Of a DNA stretch of 64,000 nt, positions 22,401 to 34,030 are shown piece by piece. The notes beneath the pieces are model-generated. The model had not been told where the DNA came from and did no database searches. It saw only the letters and a program-made list of their open reading frames with translations. Within the stretch, counting starts at the first letter, position 1; every line of letters begins with the position of its first letter. Position numbers and translations under genes: made by a program. This stretch comes from Brachionus manjavacas (taxonomy: Eukaryota > Rotifera > Eurotatoria > Ploima > Brachionidae). The stretch covers positions 4,015,501 to 4,079,500 of the forward strand of contig JAHQIY010000008.1 of assembly GCA_019054805.1 (NCBI GenBank). The letters run 5' to 3'.

Positions 22401-25400
22401 CAGACTGGTGATCAACCGCTGTCTGCTTGACCAGTTTAATGAATATTTCCTCCAAACTCGTATCAGACAAACCAATGTTATCGATGCCAAGTTCAATCAT
22501 GTTATCCTCAATTTGGTTGAATATGTCCTTGTAGCTACTACCACTTGTGTGGCTAGTGTACGGAATTGAAAAAGTCATCTCGGAACAATTGTTGTCAACA
22601 AGGACAGCTTTTTCAATTCTGCTAGTGACAAATTTAAAAATTAACTCATCCTGCAGGTCCAAAGTGGCCCCAGTTTCTGTCTCATCCACATTAGTCTCCC
22701 TGATTTCATCTAAATTTATCCTGTCCCTTTTAAAATCCAGACTGAGTGTTTTCTGAGAGCTAGTGTCCGCATTTGCATCCCTCTGTGCTAAACTCTTCTT
22801 GGCCAAAGTCAAGTAGTAACCACTGGCAAATTTTTTTTTCAAAAAATATGGTGTTCCATATGACACTAACTGGCCATTGGCAACAATGGCTACGCGGTCA
22901 CTCAAAATCTCCGCTTCGTCCAAATGATGTGTTGTGATGATGAGAGTACGACCGCGCTTGTATTTTAGCAACAAGTCCCACACATTACGTCTGCCGCCTA
23001 GATCTACACCGGCAGTTGGCTCATCCAAAATGACTGTCTTTGAGCCACCAATGAATGCAATGCCAATCGAAAGCATTCGTTGCATTCCACCAGACAATTT
23101 TTTGGCATTCTGATTTCGGTAAATACACAGCCCGGTCTCATCGAGTATGAGCTCTGCTTCGCTGATGGCCGTGCGCATACTCAGACCTTTGAGGCGAGCG
23201 TAGAATATCAAATGTTCGTAGACAGTCAACTTGGAGAACAAAATGTTATGCTGCGGCACAAAGCCCAGCGATTTGCGTATTTGTTCCATTGATGTGGAAA
23301 TTTCGAGGCCGTAAATTTTGGCTTGACCATGTGTAGGTTTGTACAGACCGGTCAGCAAATGCATGGTAGTGCTTTTGCCGGCGCCATTGTGGCCCAGAAA
23401 ACTTGTCAACTCATTCTCGTAGAAATTTATGCTCAGACCTTTTAGTGCGTGATTTTTTCCTCTTGAGTAAACTTTGTGCAAATTTTTGATCTCTATGCCG
23501 ACCACTTGGTCAACTGGACTAGGATCAATCGCATCGCTAGACACATTGGTGCAAAAATTTTTAAATCTAAAGTCTTCGCTGTCACTCTCATTCGGCTTAG
23601 AGATAAAATCAAAAAATTTTTCTGTCAAACATTGTTTGCGCTTCGGTTCAGTTGGTTCTTGATGATGCTGGACCTCGCCAAACCAGTAGGATTTTTGAAG
23701 AGGAAAATACCACTTTTTCGGCACGCCATACTCACCCGGATAAAGCGCCTCTATGTACCAAGCCAGCAGCAAATAAAGAATGGAATCGAACACAAGAATA
23801 ATGCACATGGTGCTCATTGTGAACTGTGAGGCGGCAAACGGAGTTGTGTTTATGTTCTGCCAGGTGATGCCTTTGGCCTGCAGCTCAAAGGTGGCCATTA
23901 TTTCAGCACAATAGCTGAACGCCACCGTCGAGGACAACGAGGCCAAGAATTGCTGCCATGGAAGAATAGAATCCGAATGGTTCAGTAGCAGAGCATATGG
24001 CAGGAAAAGAACAAAATAGGCAATGCCAGCCACCACTGACGCTAGGCTCGCCTTGTTGAAAAATTTACTTATCAACACACACTGAGATATGGTGGCTATG
24101 TTAAAACAGGTAAAAAATGTTATCAAAAGACTGACGTCACTGTAAATGGTGATTTTGCCCAGTTTCATGATCCAGCAGATAATCACCGACACAAAGAACA
24201 TTACCGAAAAATAGGAGATGAACCAGGACAACCAGTAGGCACAATTGGACAGACCCATTATTTGCATAAATTCTTTTAGTCTTTTTTCTTTTTCGTACAC
24301 AATGTCTTTGACCAAAGTGGAAACAGTGTACACCCATGAGATAACCATGAACAGTGGCAGGCTTTTTGATATGTCGATCAAAAATTTGTCCGCAATGTAG
24401 CACGGATATGGAGTCATTTGGGTGGTGAGACCAAATTTTTGAGTTTTGTTGGTTTTAAATTCAAGGATGGCTTTTTCGATTATGTCTTGGACATAGATGA
24501 ACCCGTAGAGGATGTACGGGTTGCATGAGGGACAGTCTTTTGGAGCAAAGTTGTAGTTTTTGTCTTTGGCCTCGACTGTGTCGTGTGTCTTGGAGGCGTT
24601 CATGCGAATTTTGTAATCAATTAAATTGCTTTTGGTCTCATTGAAAATGACCATTGTCCAGAACAGATCTTCTTCCATTAGCTCTTCTCCTACTTTCACT
24701 GCATCTTGCTCGCTTTCAAAGCCCACAAAGCGATTTTGCTCAAAGCAATCGATCAAGTTGTGAGCAAAATTTAAGGTTTCTTTAAAAAATTTTAAATTTT
24801 CAGTCAAATTAATCAGGTATTTGTGAGAAATGTCAACATCTAGATATTCTTTGAAAAATTTTTTTGCCTTCCAGCTAAAAATTTCAGTATTTTGATCAGT
24901 GGTCAAGTTAAATTTGACTAAAAGAGAATCGGTTAAATTTACAATTGAGTTTATCAATTGGGAAAAGTTGTCTATATTTTGAAAAGTTAAATTGGCTTTT
25001 TTGATTATTTCACTGGCAAGGATGCTATTGTTTGGCGCGAACAGAATTTTGCCAAACAACATCGGCTTTATTTGCTTGAATAAAACTTGAATGTCCTCAG
25101 GCAGCACTTTAATTGTTTTAAAAATTGTTTTGCAAAAGCAAGAGCTGGATTTTTCATAAAGGTTTAGCTGGTTTAGGTGCTTTTTTCTGATAAAAAAGCA
25201 ATCAGATTTTTCTCCGTTCAAATCATTGAATTGTTCGAGCAAAAGTCTAATATCTTTAAAAGACATTTGCGAATAGAAATTCTTGTCTATTTTAAATAAA
25301 TTATCCAGATCCAAATATTCGAGTATATCCTCTAGTTTGGTAGAACTATTCAATAAGTTTGTTTTTTGTAGATGGTATTTAATGCTGTTGAAAATGCTTG

Positions 25401-28051
25401 ACTTGGAATCACCGCAAATGGATTGAGTAAAATTTAATTTTTTCAAATTTTCAAATATATCGTTTACTGAATTCATTTCATTTTTATCGGATTTTGCTTC
25501 CGATACTACATCCTTAAATTAAAAATTAAAATTAAATGGCCGACATTTTTTGCTAAAAAAAAATAAAAAATTATTGAACATTTATATTTAATTTCTACAT
25601 TTTTTAAAGTAATTTTTGTGAATTAGCATGATTTGTAATACTTAATATGACCCAAAATATTAGATCACATCAACCTGTATCCATTTTTCATGTTTAACGT
25701 AAATGCTCGTTTTAACGACATGTCATTATACCTGGGTATTCAGAATTAACGACAGAGTCTTATAACATTAAAAAGATTATTTAACGACATGTCGGTAAAT
25801 TCGAGCAGATACGTTTCAGCTAATTTTTATAAAACTTTTTAGCTTAATTGGTGTTTTAGGACCTACTACCTAATATATAAAATTTCTCAATGAAAAGATG
25901 ATAATATGATAATGAGAATTAAAATATGATTTAGATCATAATTCTGAGAAGCTGGGTTCAAGATACAATCTACCACAAATCGAAGCATTGTTTGTATTAT
26001 ATCAATTTCAAAAAATTTTTTAATCAAATTTTAAAAGAAAAATCTAATTAACTCTAATTAAAATTTTTAAATATATTTTTAATACATATATTTAATTTTT
26101 TCAATTTAACTTTTTTTGAAAAAATAGACTTGCTTGACAAATTTGTTGAGAATTAATTGATAATTTATTTCTGAACTTCTGGACCTAACAGGCTTAACCT
26201 TAGCTACAAAAAAATTTATTATATGCTTTTACGATTTATTTTAAATTTTTGTTACAAAAAGTTCAATTAAAAAAATAAAATTTAGAAAAAAAATCTTTTT
26301 TTAATTTTTTTCAAGCACATCAAATGACAAAAATCAAATTTATAGAGAATTTAAGATTTTTTGTTTTTTAATTAAAATGTAAAACTTCACTTGGGAGGTT
26401 TTTTAATTTAAAATTATTAATTTTTATAAAATAAATTGATAATGTTTCTTGATTAAATAGACTTTGCTTTAAAAAATTTATGTTATGAAAATAGATTTTT
26501 GTTACATTAGATTATTATTTTGTATTTTTTTAATCTTTTACAATTAACTGATTTAATAATACAAAATAAGTATTTTTCTTATTCTTTCTTTTTCACTTTT
26601 TCTTCAAAAGACATTTTCAATTAGTTATAAATTTTAAAAATTAATTTTTTTAAAAATATTATTGATATTATTATTATTAAATTTTATAGACATTTTTGAT
26701 TATTTTTGCTTATTTATAATTATCAACGTGGTTCAAATTATCAATAGATAATTTTTAATTTGCGATGAAAATATGACGTCCTAAAATTTATGTTATTAGA
26801 AAATTTTAGTGGACTTATTTTTAATTTTTAATAATTTAATAAATTAAGGATAAAAATTTTTATTTCTGTCCCAAGATATTTTTTGTGTTTTATTAGTTTT
26901 TAACACAAAGAATTTACAACTATTTGTTAATATTTATTATAAATTATTTGGAAGTATATGTCAAATTGTACTTACATTTTGAATATTCGATAAAATAGTC
27001 AATACTTTAAAAGTTTTAAAATAGAAAATGCTATCATTAAAATGTGTCGATGAATAAATCTAAACAGACGAAATTAATTTTTTTTTTTTTTAAAGAAAAT
27101 CTTTACTTTTTCTTTAACTCTGGTAAAATTGATGCTACTACTAATAAAAACAAAGACTTCTTCTATCTCTCTGTCTTCTAAAGAACACAAAACTTTGCTG
27201 AATTCAGAGCTGAAATTAAGAAAAAAGTATTGATTTTGTTCACACATCTTGTTTCTAATCCATACTGAATATCCCACTTTATTTTCAGCACGATTTATGT
27301 CCATTCTCTTAGAATAAAATGCATGAATTAAAAATTGGTGAAACATTTCTAAAATTACTTCAAGATTAGATCCATAGAGAAGATTCAATAAATTCTGGGC
27401 TTTTTTAAAATGCTCATAACTTCCACTTGGAACAATTGGTTCTGAATAATTTGCTGAATAGAAACTATACAGCAAATTAAAATTTGGTATAGAGTCAAGA
27501 AAATAATCAAGAATGCTTGAATTGAACATTTGGGAAATGTTGCTTAACTTGTTTCGGAATTCCAAAACCGAAACTGTCAAAATTTGCGAAAGAGAAATAT
27601 TTTGAGAAGCGTTTTCAGCATCTAGCCTTTGCTGATTCAACAATGGAACATAATCTGCCAGTTCAGCAATTGATTCGAAAACTTTTTTTCTATTCAAAAA
27701 CTCTATAGTTTCTTGACTAAATTTTCTAATTTGGTAAGTTTTGGGCCTTTCTTTTGGGGAATCATAACAAGTGTTATTTGTCTCACAAATAAAGTCAGCC
27801 AAAAATGAAAATGTGCCACCAGATGGTAGAACTCGTTCGTAATAATGACCTAAAATAAAGTTTAAAATTAAGTTTTATTTGATTTAAGACTAATCACATT
27901 GAGTTTGATGCGACCGCGGAACTCGGGTTCTCACCCAAGCCGTAATTATAAAAATAAACAGAGGCCAAAAAATTTCGACAAACAGGCGTAGTTTGCGCCT
28001 GCGTCTTAGTGTGTAGTTTTTCCATAACAAAAGTTTTAGTTGATCCAGCAT
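19453..28051 (-). CDS. ABCA-family full-length lipid transporter (ABCA1-like)
   Basis: Three minus-strand exons: 28051-27898, 27849-27107 and 25512-19453, giving 2318 aa (human ABCA1 has 2261). Exon 1 encodes an ABCA N-terminus (MLDQLKLLLWKNYTLRRR, then a first membrane helix and WVRTR). It joins in phase 1 through donor GTGATT to exon 2, making QCHYYERVLPSGGTFSF as in ABCA1/4/7. Exon 2 ends at GTAAAG and joins in phase 0 to exon 3 after TTTAAG. Large glycosylated extracellular loops precede each membrane domain; the second has a CxC/CxP region and DLTGRNITDWL typical of ABCA1-type proteins. NBD1 has Walker A GHNGAGKST (about residue 1008), signature LSGGMQR and Walker B VILDEPTAGVD. NBD2 has GINGAGKST (about 2035), YSGGNKRK and ICLDEPTSGMD. 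All ATPase motifs are intact, so the protein should be active, probably exporting phospholipid or sterol. Splice sites are inferred by reading. Confidence 0.93.
25513..27106 (-). other. Second intron of the ABCA gene, with GACATGTC repeats
   Basis: A 1594-bp A+T-rich intron. At its 3' part AACGACATGTC occurs at 25714-25724 and 25783-25793, with a degenerate copy (AACGACAGAGTC) at 25748-25759, so the unit recurs about every 34 bp. The word is related to the GACATGTC core of the mini-element at 13956. Nothing else is identifiable. Confidence 0.6.
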
Positions 28052-28559
28052 TAGCTCGGTATATTGTCAAAAAATTTTATTTATTTTTTTATTTATTAAA
28101 TTTTTTTTTGAAATAAAGTTTATTCCTTAAGACCAATAAATCATTAGCAAACGCTCTAGGACTCTCACAAGAAAGCAATGACCGGGTCTTATATAATTGG
28201 CTTTAGCTGATGATACGCTTGATTAAACTCAATCGGTTTTTATGACTTTAAAATTGGGTTTAAGTCTTTTTGACTTGAATAATTTAGAAAATTTAATTTA
28301 CAAAAAAAAATTTATTTGAAATTAAAACAATCAAAAAGCTTCAAAAATAAAATTTACCAAAATTTTAGTTTGATCAAAATAATTATGATCTTTTTGCTAA
28401 ATTCAATACCATTAGTATGCAGACACGTAATACTTTTTCAAAAGTCAATGTTTAATCTTAAATTATTTTAATTAAAAAATCATCGGATTCTTTTCTAAAC
28501 TAAATCATAGTAAATGTAACTTTTTTCTTAACTGTTGAGGATTTTCATATTTTCCCAAA
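28052..28559. promoter_or_regulatory. Divergent intergenic region between ABCA and acetyltransferase genes
   Basis: This 508-bp gap separates two start codons that point away from each other, so both promoters should lie here. It is A+T-rich. A TATATAA-like word at about 28190 is the only TATA candidate and is unremarkable in such DNA. Shared regulation is possible but not shown. Confidence 0.5.
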
Positions 28560-29210
28560 ATGGATTCAGATATAATTGAACCAAAAAAGCTACAAATACC
28601 TAACAGAGAATCACTAAGAATCAAAGATCAGTCTGAATATAATGAGGTTGAAAAAATGCAAGCTTCCATGCTCTATAATGCCATGGATGAAACGCTAATT
28701 AAAGGCAGAGCTTTTGCCAAGGTAATGTGCAAAAAAATTAACGAAGCCTCTCCTTTAAGAATAGAGCCAAGAAATGAAATGTTTAAGGAATTATTTGGAA
28801 AATATTCTCCAGGGTGCTACATTGAACCACCTTTTTACTGTGACTATGGTTCGAATATTCACTTGGGCGACTTTGTCTACATGAATCATGGCTGCGTTCT
28901 CTTGGACATTAATGAGATACGAATTGGCAAGGGAACTTTTTTGGCGCCAAATGTCCACTTGTATACTGCAGGTCATCCAGTTGATCCAATTAAGAGACGG
29001 ACTCAAGAATTCGGTAAGCCTATACTAATTGGTAGAGACTGCTGGATAGGAGGAAATGTAGTCATTCTACCTGGCATTACAATAGGTGATGGAGTGACTA
29101 TTGGTGCTGGAAGTGTGGTGACCAAAGATATCGAATCGTTCAGTGTTGTGGTCGGAAATCCGGCTAGGGTTATTAGAAAACTCGAAAAAGTAGATTTAAA
29201 TGATGAATAA
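28560..29210 (+). CDS. Maltose/galactoside O-acetyltransferase-like hexapeptide enzyme
   Basis: A 216-aa protein of the LacA/Maa/NodL group, which transfers acetyl from acetyl-CoA to a sugar hydroxyl. Residues 31-72 (EKMQASMLYNAMDETL...) form the maltose-acetyltransferase N-terminal helical domain. From about residue 85 come left-handed beta-helix hexapeptide repeats (IHLGDF, IRIGKG, ILIGRD, VVILPG, ITIGDG, VTIGAG), with the TAGHPVD catalytic loop (His at about 139) and the WIGGNVVILPGITIG and VVGNPARVI segments that bind CoA. Length and motif order are normal for the bacterial family. There is no signal peptide, so it is cytosolic. It is intronless, and the start ATG has a clean upstream region. 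The family is mainly bacterial and fungal, so horizontal acquisition is a real possibility. Codon use is A+T-rich like its neighbours, which argues for an old transfer and against bacterial contamination. AATAAA follows at 29322. Confidence 0.92.
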   Translation: MDSDIIEPKKLQIPNRESLRIKDQSEYNEVEKMQASMLYNAMDETLIKGRAFAKVMCKKINEASPLRIEPRNEMFKELFGKYSPGCYIEPPFYCDYGSNIHLGDFVYMNHGCVLLDINEIRIGKGTFLAPNVHLYTAGHPVDPIKRRTQEFGKPILIGRDCWIGGNVVILPGITIGDGVTIGAGSVVTKDIESFSVVVGNPARVIRKLEKVDLNDE

Positions 29211-29321
29211 TTTTTTCTTTTATTTATTTTAAAATTTAATCATTTTCTAATCACCTTTTTTTTAATTAAAATTATCAATTTTTTAAATAGAGAATTATTT
29301 GATTTTTTTTTTAATTTAAGA

Positions 29322-29327
29322 AATAAA
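29322..29327 (+). terminator. Possible polyadenylation signal of the acetyltransferase gene
   Basis: AATAAA 112 bp past the stop codon; sense strand, otherwise undistinguished. Confidence 0.4.
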
Positions 29328-30189
29328 ATAGATTGGAATTTAAAAGTATATTTTTGTTCTGGTCTTAAGAGCAAATTTTAATTCTTATCAGGTAATTTAA
29401 ACCAAAATAAAATGCTTAAATTATAATTTTTATTAGGGTTAGACTATTTAATTTAGGATAAATGTTTGTTGATTTTTTTTATTATTACTTAGAATGAAAT
29501 AAATAGAATATGTTGATTTAAAAAAGAGCGCTGATAATTTTCGATGCTTTTGTCAAAAAATTTCATCAGTTCAAAGTAAAAAAGAGAGAATCTCTTGGTT
29601 TTAAGTTTTCTATACATATGTAATTAGAAAAATTTATCAGATTAATTTTTATATGCTCAATTTAAATAAAGTAAATAAGTAAGTTTTATGGGTTTAAGTA
29701 ATTTAGTTTAAACTTTTCAGAGTAAGAATTTAGCAAAATTTAAACTAAAATTTTTACAAGCATTGGAAACTAAGGAACTATTTTTAATAGAATAAAATAA
29801 TAATTGAATTTAATTGAATTGAAGCTTCAAATTACAAAATGAACACGAAAAATTAGTTTTTTGAATTGCTTTATAAGAGAGAAAAAAAACTGTATTTGAT
29901 AACAAATTTTTTTTTAATTAAATAAAAAATTTGCTTCATTTTTTAATAAAAATTGTTCTTTAATTATGTTAGAATTAAAGTCAATCTTATTTTATTATGT
30001 TTTTTAAAGATTCGCATTATTCAATGAAAAATTTGAAACATAGTAATTATATGATTTCAAAAAACGTCTTAACTCAATTTTTTTCATAGCATTTTTTTAT
30101 TCAATATTACTTTGCCAGAATTGGCGTTAATTAAAGCAAATAAATAAATTATGAAATGAAAAATCAGAATTTTTTTTTTTTTTTTAATC
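29328..30189. other. A+T-rich noncoding stretch
   Basis: No gene, RNA or repeat seen; it ends in a T-run at 30168-30185. Confidence 0.6.
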
Positions 30190-30800
30190 CGGTTTTTTCT
30201 TTGTCATAATCGACCTTGATTTGCTCAACAGTTGCCGCATTCTTGGCTCGATCATGGAGTTCATTACAAGATGGAATGGTTCTGTTTGTGAAGAAGGTAT
30301 TTCTTGGAAGATAGTTTCTCACAATATTCATATCCTTAAAAATTGTGTTCGTTTGCCTGTAAAAATTGTGTTTGTGCCACGAATAGAGCCAGCTGGCCCT
30401 TCTTCCACACTTTTCTAAAAGGACAATACCAGTTGATTCTATTTATGTTCTTGTAGCATTTGAAGATTTCTATCATGTCGAAACGATCAAATTGTTCTTC
30501 AATACTTGGCAAATATAAAACTTGGAGTCTTTCTTCGTTCTTAGCTTTTATTTCTCAATTCCCGAACGCTGGTAGCTCTTCGTTGCACTTTTTCCAAATT
30601 TTTCTGTCCTGTTTCTTGTGGGGTCTCCACGCTAGGACCGCGTATTCAATGAGAGGTCTTACATTACATGGATACCGAGGTGGCTTCCTGAGTTGGTTTC
30701 ACCCAAAGTAAATTTTTCGTTTTCGGTTCTGAAAGAGTACTTGCAGGTGCTGTGGAATTTATTGTTACCTAGGTACATTATCTTACGCTTCTCGAAATTA
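30190..30800 (-). mobile_element. Decayed LINE, C-terminal half of reverse transcriptase
   Basis: The minus strand encodes, across several frameshifts and stops, the C-terminal part of a CR1-like LINE polymerase. It reads KIMYLGNNK, then IEYAVLAWRPHKKQDRKNLE-KVQRRATSV, then ERLQVLYLPSIEEQFDRFDM-IEIFKCYKNI, and finally NYLPRNTFFTNRTI-PSCNELHDRAKNA. Segment order matches the intact fragment at 4750-5294, but it is more decayed. Confidence 0.75.
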
Positions 30801-33734
30801 GAATTTTTAAGTCAAAAATAACTTAAAAAATTTTTCTTTTCTTTAGTGATCTTACAAAAAATATATTTCGTTGAATTACGCACTTTTATAAATAGGTGAT
30901 ACATTTCTTAAAGAAATATAAGTCTGTTCAAAATTATGCAGATATGAATATAGTGCTGTAAGAATTGATTATATACATAAAAAATATTTTTTTTTTCTAT
31001 TTAATTAAATTAGCCTCATAAGAAAAATTTTATTGAAAAAATTCATTTGAAAAAATGCTAAAAATAAAATAAAATGAAAAGCTAAATGAATTTTTTTTGT
31101 TAATCGCAGAATTGAAATTATCGTAAGAACATTTGCTGAATTCATTAATTTTGCCAGCAATTAATGGTTGATTGAATCATCATATCAGAAATTTTAAAAA
31201 ATGTGAACTTTTTCTGTCATCAAATTATTGATCTCTTAAGTATTTTGACATCTAAAATTATGCAATTTGTAATTATTTGTATTAAGGGGGCAAAAATGGA
31301 ACTATAATCAGAATTTTTTTTGAAAAATTTAGTGTTCATTTTTGGAACACTCAATTTGGGAACAATTTTTCTGGATCAAAGCAAATTTTCCAGGAATGAT
31401 TACTTAAGAAATCGTTTAGTTTAAAAAAAATTGTTAAAAATTTTCAAATTTTTTGATTTTTCCTTTCAAAATTTCAAAGAAGGAATATTTTGTCTGCTTT
31501 AAAAGCACCAAAATATTACTAAAATAGCGTGTAGCTTCTAATTATTCCTAGATTTTAATTAAGATAGCAAATTAATTTAAGTTTTTAGCTGGTCGTCAAA
31601 TGAAACTAAGAAAACGAGTTTACCATCGTTTCATGGCTCCATTCAAAATTGACTGAAATACAACAAAAAAACAAATAAATAGCAATCGATCAAATTCATC
31701 AATTATTTACATCAAAATTAATAAAAACCATCGATACTAGTTCCTTTCAATCTAAATAAAATTTTTTAATTTAATTTCTGAGCACCCGCACAAAATGTTT
31801 AAACACATGTTTATCTATTGGTTTCGGTACTTTTTGGTAATTGTTCAAAAAATAAACAATTTACCATTCACTTAATGAATATTAATTTCAAGATTAATTT
31901 GATTTATCTTTGGAGGATTTTTTTCAAATTTGGTTCGATTAATATTTACAGTTGTTTAAGCAAAAATGTACACCTTTGGACTGAGAAATTTGAGTACGAC
32001 TGTGTTCATTGTTGGCTCAAAGGCTTTAGATATTCAAGAATTTGACAAAAAAAAATGTATTCATTAGAAAGTGGTGGTGTTAGGCTTTTACATCTGCAAA
32101 TTTCATTATACTCAAGTCAGATTTAGATAATTTTATTTAGCTCAAAGATTGTAACTTGATAGTCTAAGCTAGTCTAAAAGTAAAACTATACCAAACACTC
32201 AAATGAGCTGTTTTTTTTCATTAAATGTCCCCTTTAATCTGTACAATTTTTTTTATTTTTAATTGAATTTTGCTAATTTTAAATTTAGATTTTTGTGTCC
32301 ACACTCCGAAAGTGTTCAGATTTTTGTTTAAAAAATTCAAATAAATTTTTAAAATCTAATCTTCTTTCTTAAAAAAAATATAAAAAATAGATTAACTTTC
32401 TAAATTAAGTAATCAATTACGAATTATATTTATTTATTTTTTCGTTTTTATTTAGGTTAATATGAGCTCTGATAAAAATAAAGCTGAATAATTTTATGAA
32501 CTGCAGAAGCGTCAATTAAGACTTGGATTTTAACTTCATTTTTTTTCTTTTTTAATTTAAAAGTTAAATTCTGTATAATTACAATGACTATGATTATGTT
32601 TAAATAAAATCATTTTTAATGACTATTTTAATTAAGTATAAATCTGATTAAAAAAATGAGATAAGCGACTTGATTAAAGATTTTTTTAACACAGTTGAAC
32701 TAACTGATTTTAGTAAATTTAAGATAAAATAATGAAAATTTTTATCTCTCTCGAACGAATAATCTTAAGTCATTTTTAGAGTTTCTTCAAACTGGAGAAC
32801 AAAAAGTGTTTAAATAGAAGGCAGCATTAATCAAATCACGAAAAGATTAAATCTGATTCTTTATAAATAATTTTAAAAAAAGTAATTTCATTTGAAAGGT
32901 AAAATTTTGGGAAAAATCATTTGACACAAATCATTTTATCTTTAAACATTAAAAAAATATTCTTAAAAATCAATTATTTCATTTGATTTTGAATTTTATG
33001 CGAACAAGTTGAAATTTTATTTTAATTTTTATAACATTTTTAAAAATTTAGAAAATGATGTTTTTTGTATTATTCAAGAATCCCCTCCCAGTTTCGATAC
33101 TCGAACTATTAATTAAATGCGCTCAAACAAATAATAAGTTAAATAAACAAATGGCAATCAAAAGCTTTCCATTTAAACTTCAAAATTTAGCGCTTCTTTT
33201 AGGAATATTCTTTAAGCTGTCAATTATTTTTGCATAACAATTTAAACATTTTTTATTTATTTGTTTAAGTTAAAATTTTGCTCGTTGAAAATTTGAATAA
33301 AATAAGTTTCTATAACTAAAAGTAGAAAGTCATAAAATTTATTTAAGTATTCAGTTTGAATACAAAAAAATTACAAATCCTTTTCAATTGAGTTAATTCT
33401 TTAATTTTTTTTTCAATTTTAATTATTGAAATTATCTGTTTATTTGAAAACGACCGATTTTTAGTAATCAGTTTGCAAACAAGTAAGCTGTTACGTTCAA
33501 GCAAGGCATATCAAATTAAAATAAAATTACTTAAATTAAATTTAAGAATTATGTAATAAGAATTTTTAATATTTAAAAAAAATTACCGTTTCTCACATGT
33601 CAAAACATTTTTAACTTACACAGAAGATAATTTTAAAGTTTAAAGTGGCATTAAATTTTTATATTTTTTCCAAATTTTAATAATTTTTTTCCAAAATTTA
33701 ATAAAGATTGTTTTAAAATGGGAGAAATGGTGTT
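30801..33734. other. A+T-rich gene-free DNA
   Basis: Long homopolymer-rich noncoding sequence. Open frames at 31818 and 33055 are short, of low complexity and without recognisable motifs. Nothing else supported. Confidence 0.55.
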
Positions 33735-34030
33735 TGTTGCATGTACCAAAGTTGTGTTTCTGTTTATGAGGCTACAATATTAATATTAAATAGCCTGTAT
33801 AGTGTGCATGTCATACAAGCAAAGGATCAAAGGTTCAAAACACGTTGGAGGAAGAATATTAAGAATATCTCTGCTGTAAGGCACGAATGTTGTCCATTGT
33901 GGTGTAGATGATCAACTAGATGCAGTCATCTCTGTGTCAGATCGTAGCCTTGGCTCAAAAAGGTTTTGGAAAAGGAGATGAGCGCTTCTTCTATTATCAG
34001 CTAAGGTAGAAAAGGGACAAGTTATTTTAT
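33735..34030 (+). mobile_element. Probable tRNA-derived SINE relic
   Basis: Bases 33792-33842 resemble a tRNA: TAGCCTGTATAGTG (A-box-like), an anticodon-arm-like CATGTCATACAAGC, and GGTTCAAAAC (B-box-like) at tRNA spacing. A distinctly higher-G+C body of about 180 bp follows (ACGTTGGAGGAAG to about 34020) and gives way to A+T-rich DNA. The surroundings are otherwise almost pure A/T, so this island is probably an insertion. Box matches are imperfect. Confidence 0.45.

Noticed and set aside
19814..24403. Open frames antisense or frame-shifted to the ABCA gene
   Set aside because: Shadows of a gene with all ATPase motifs intact on the minus strand.
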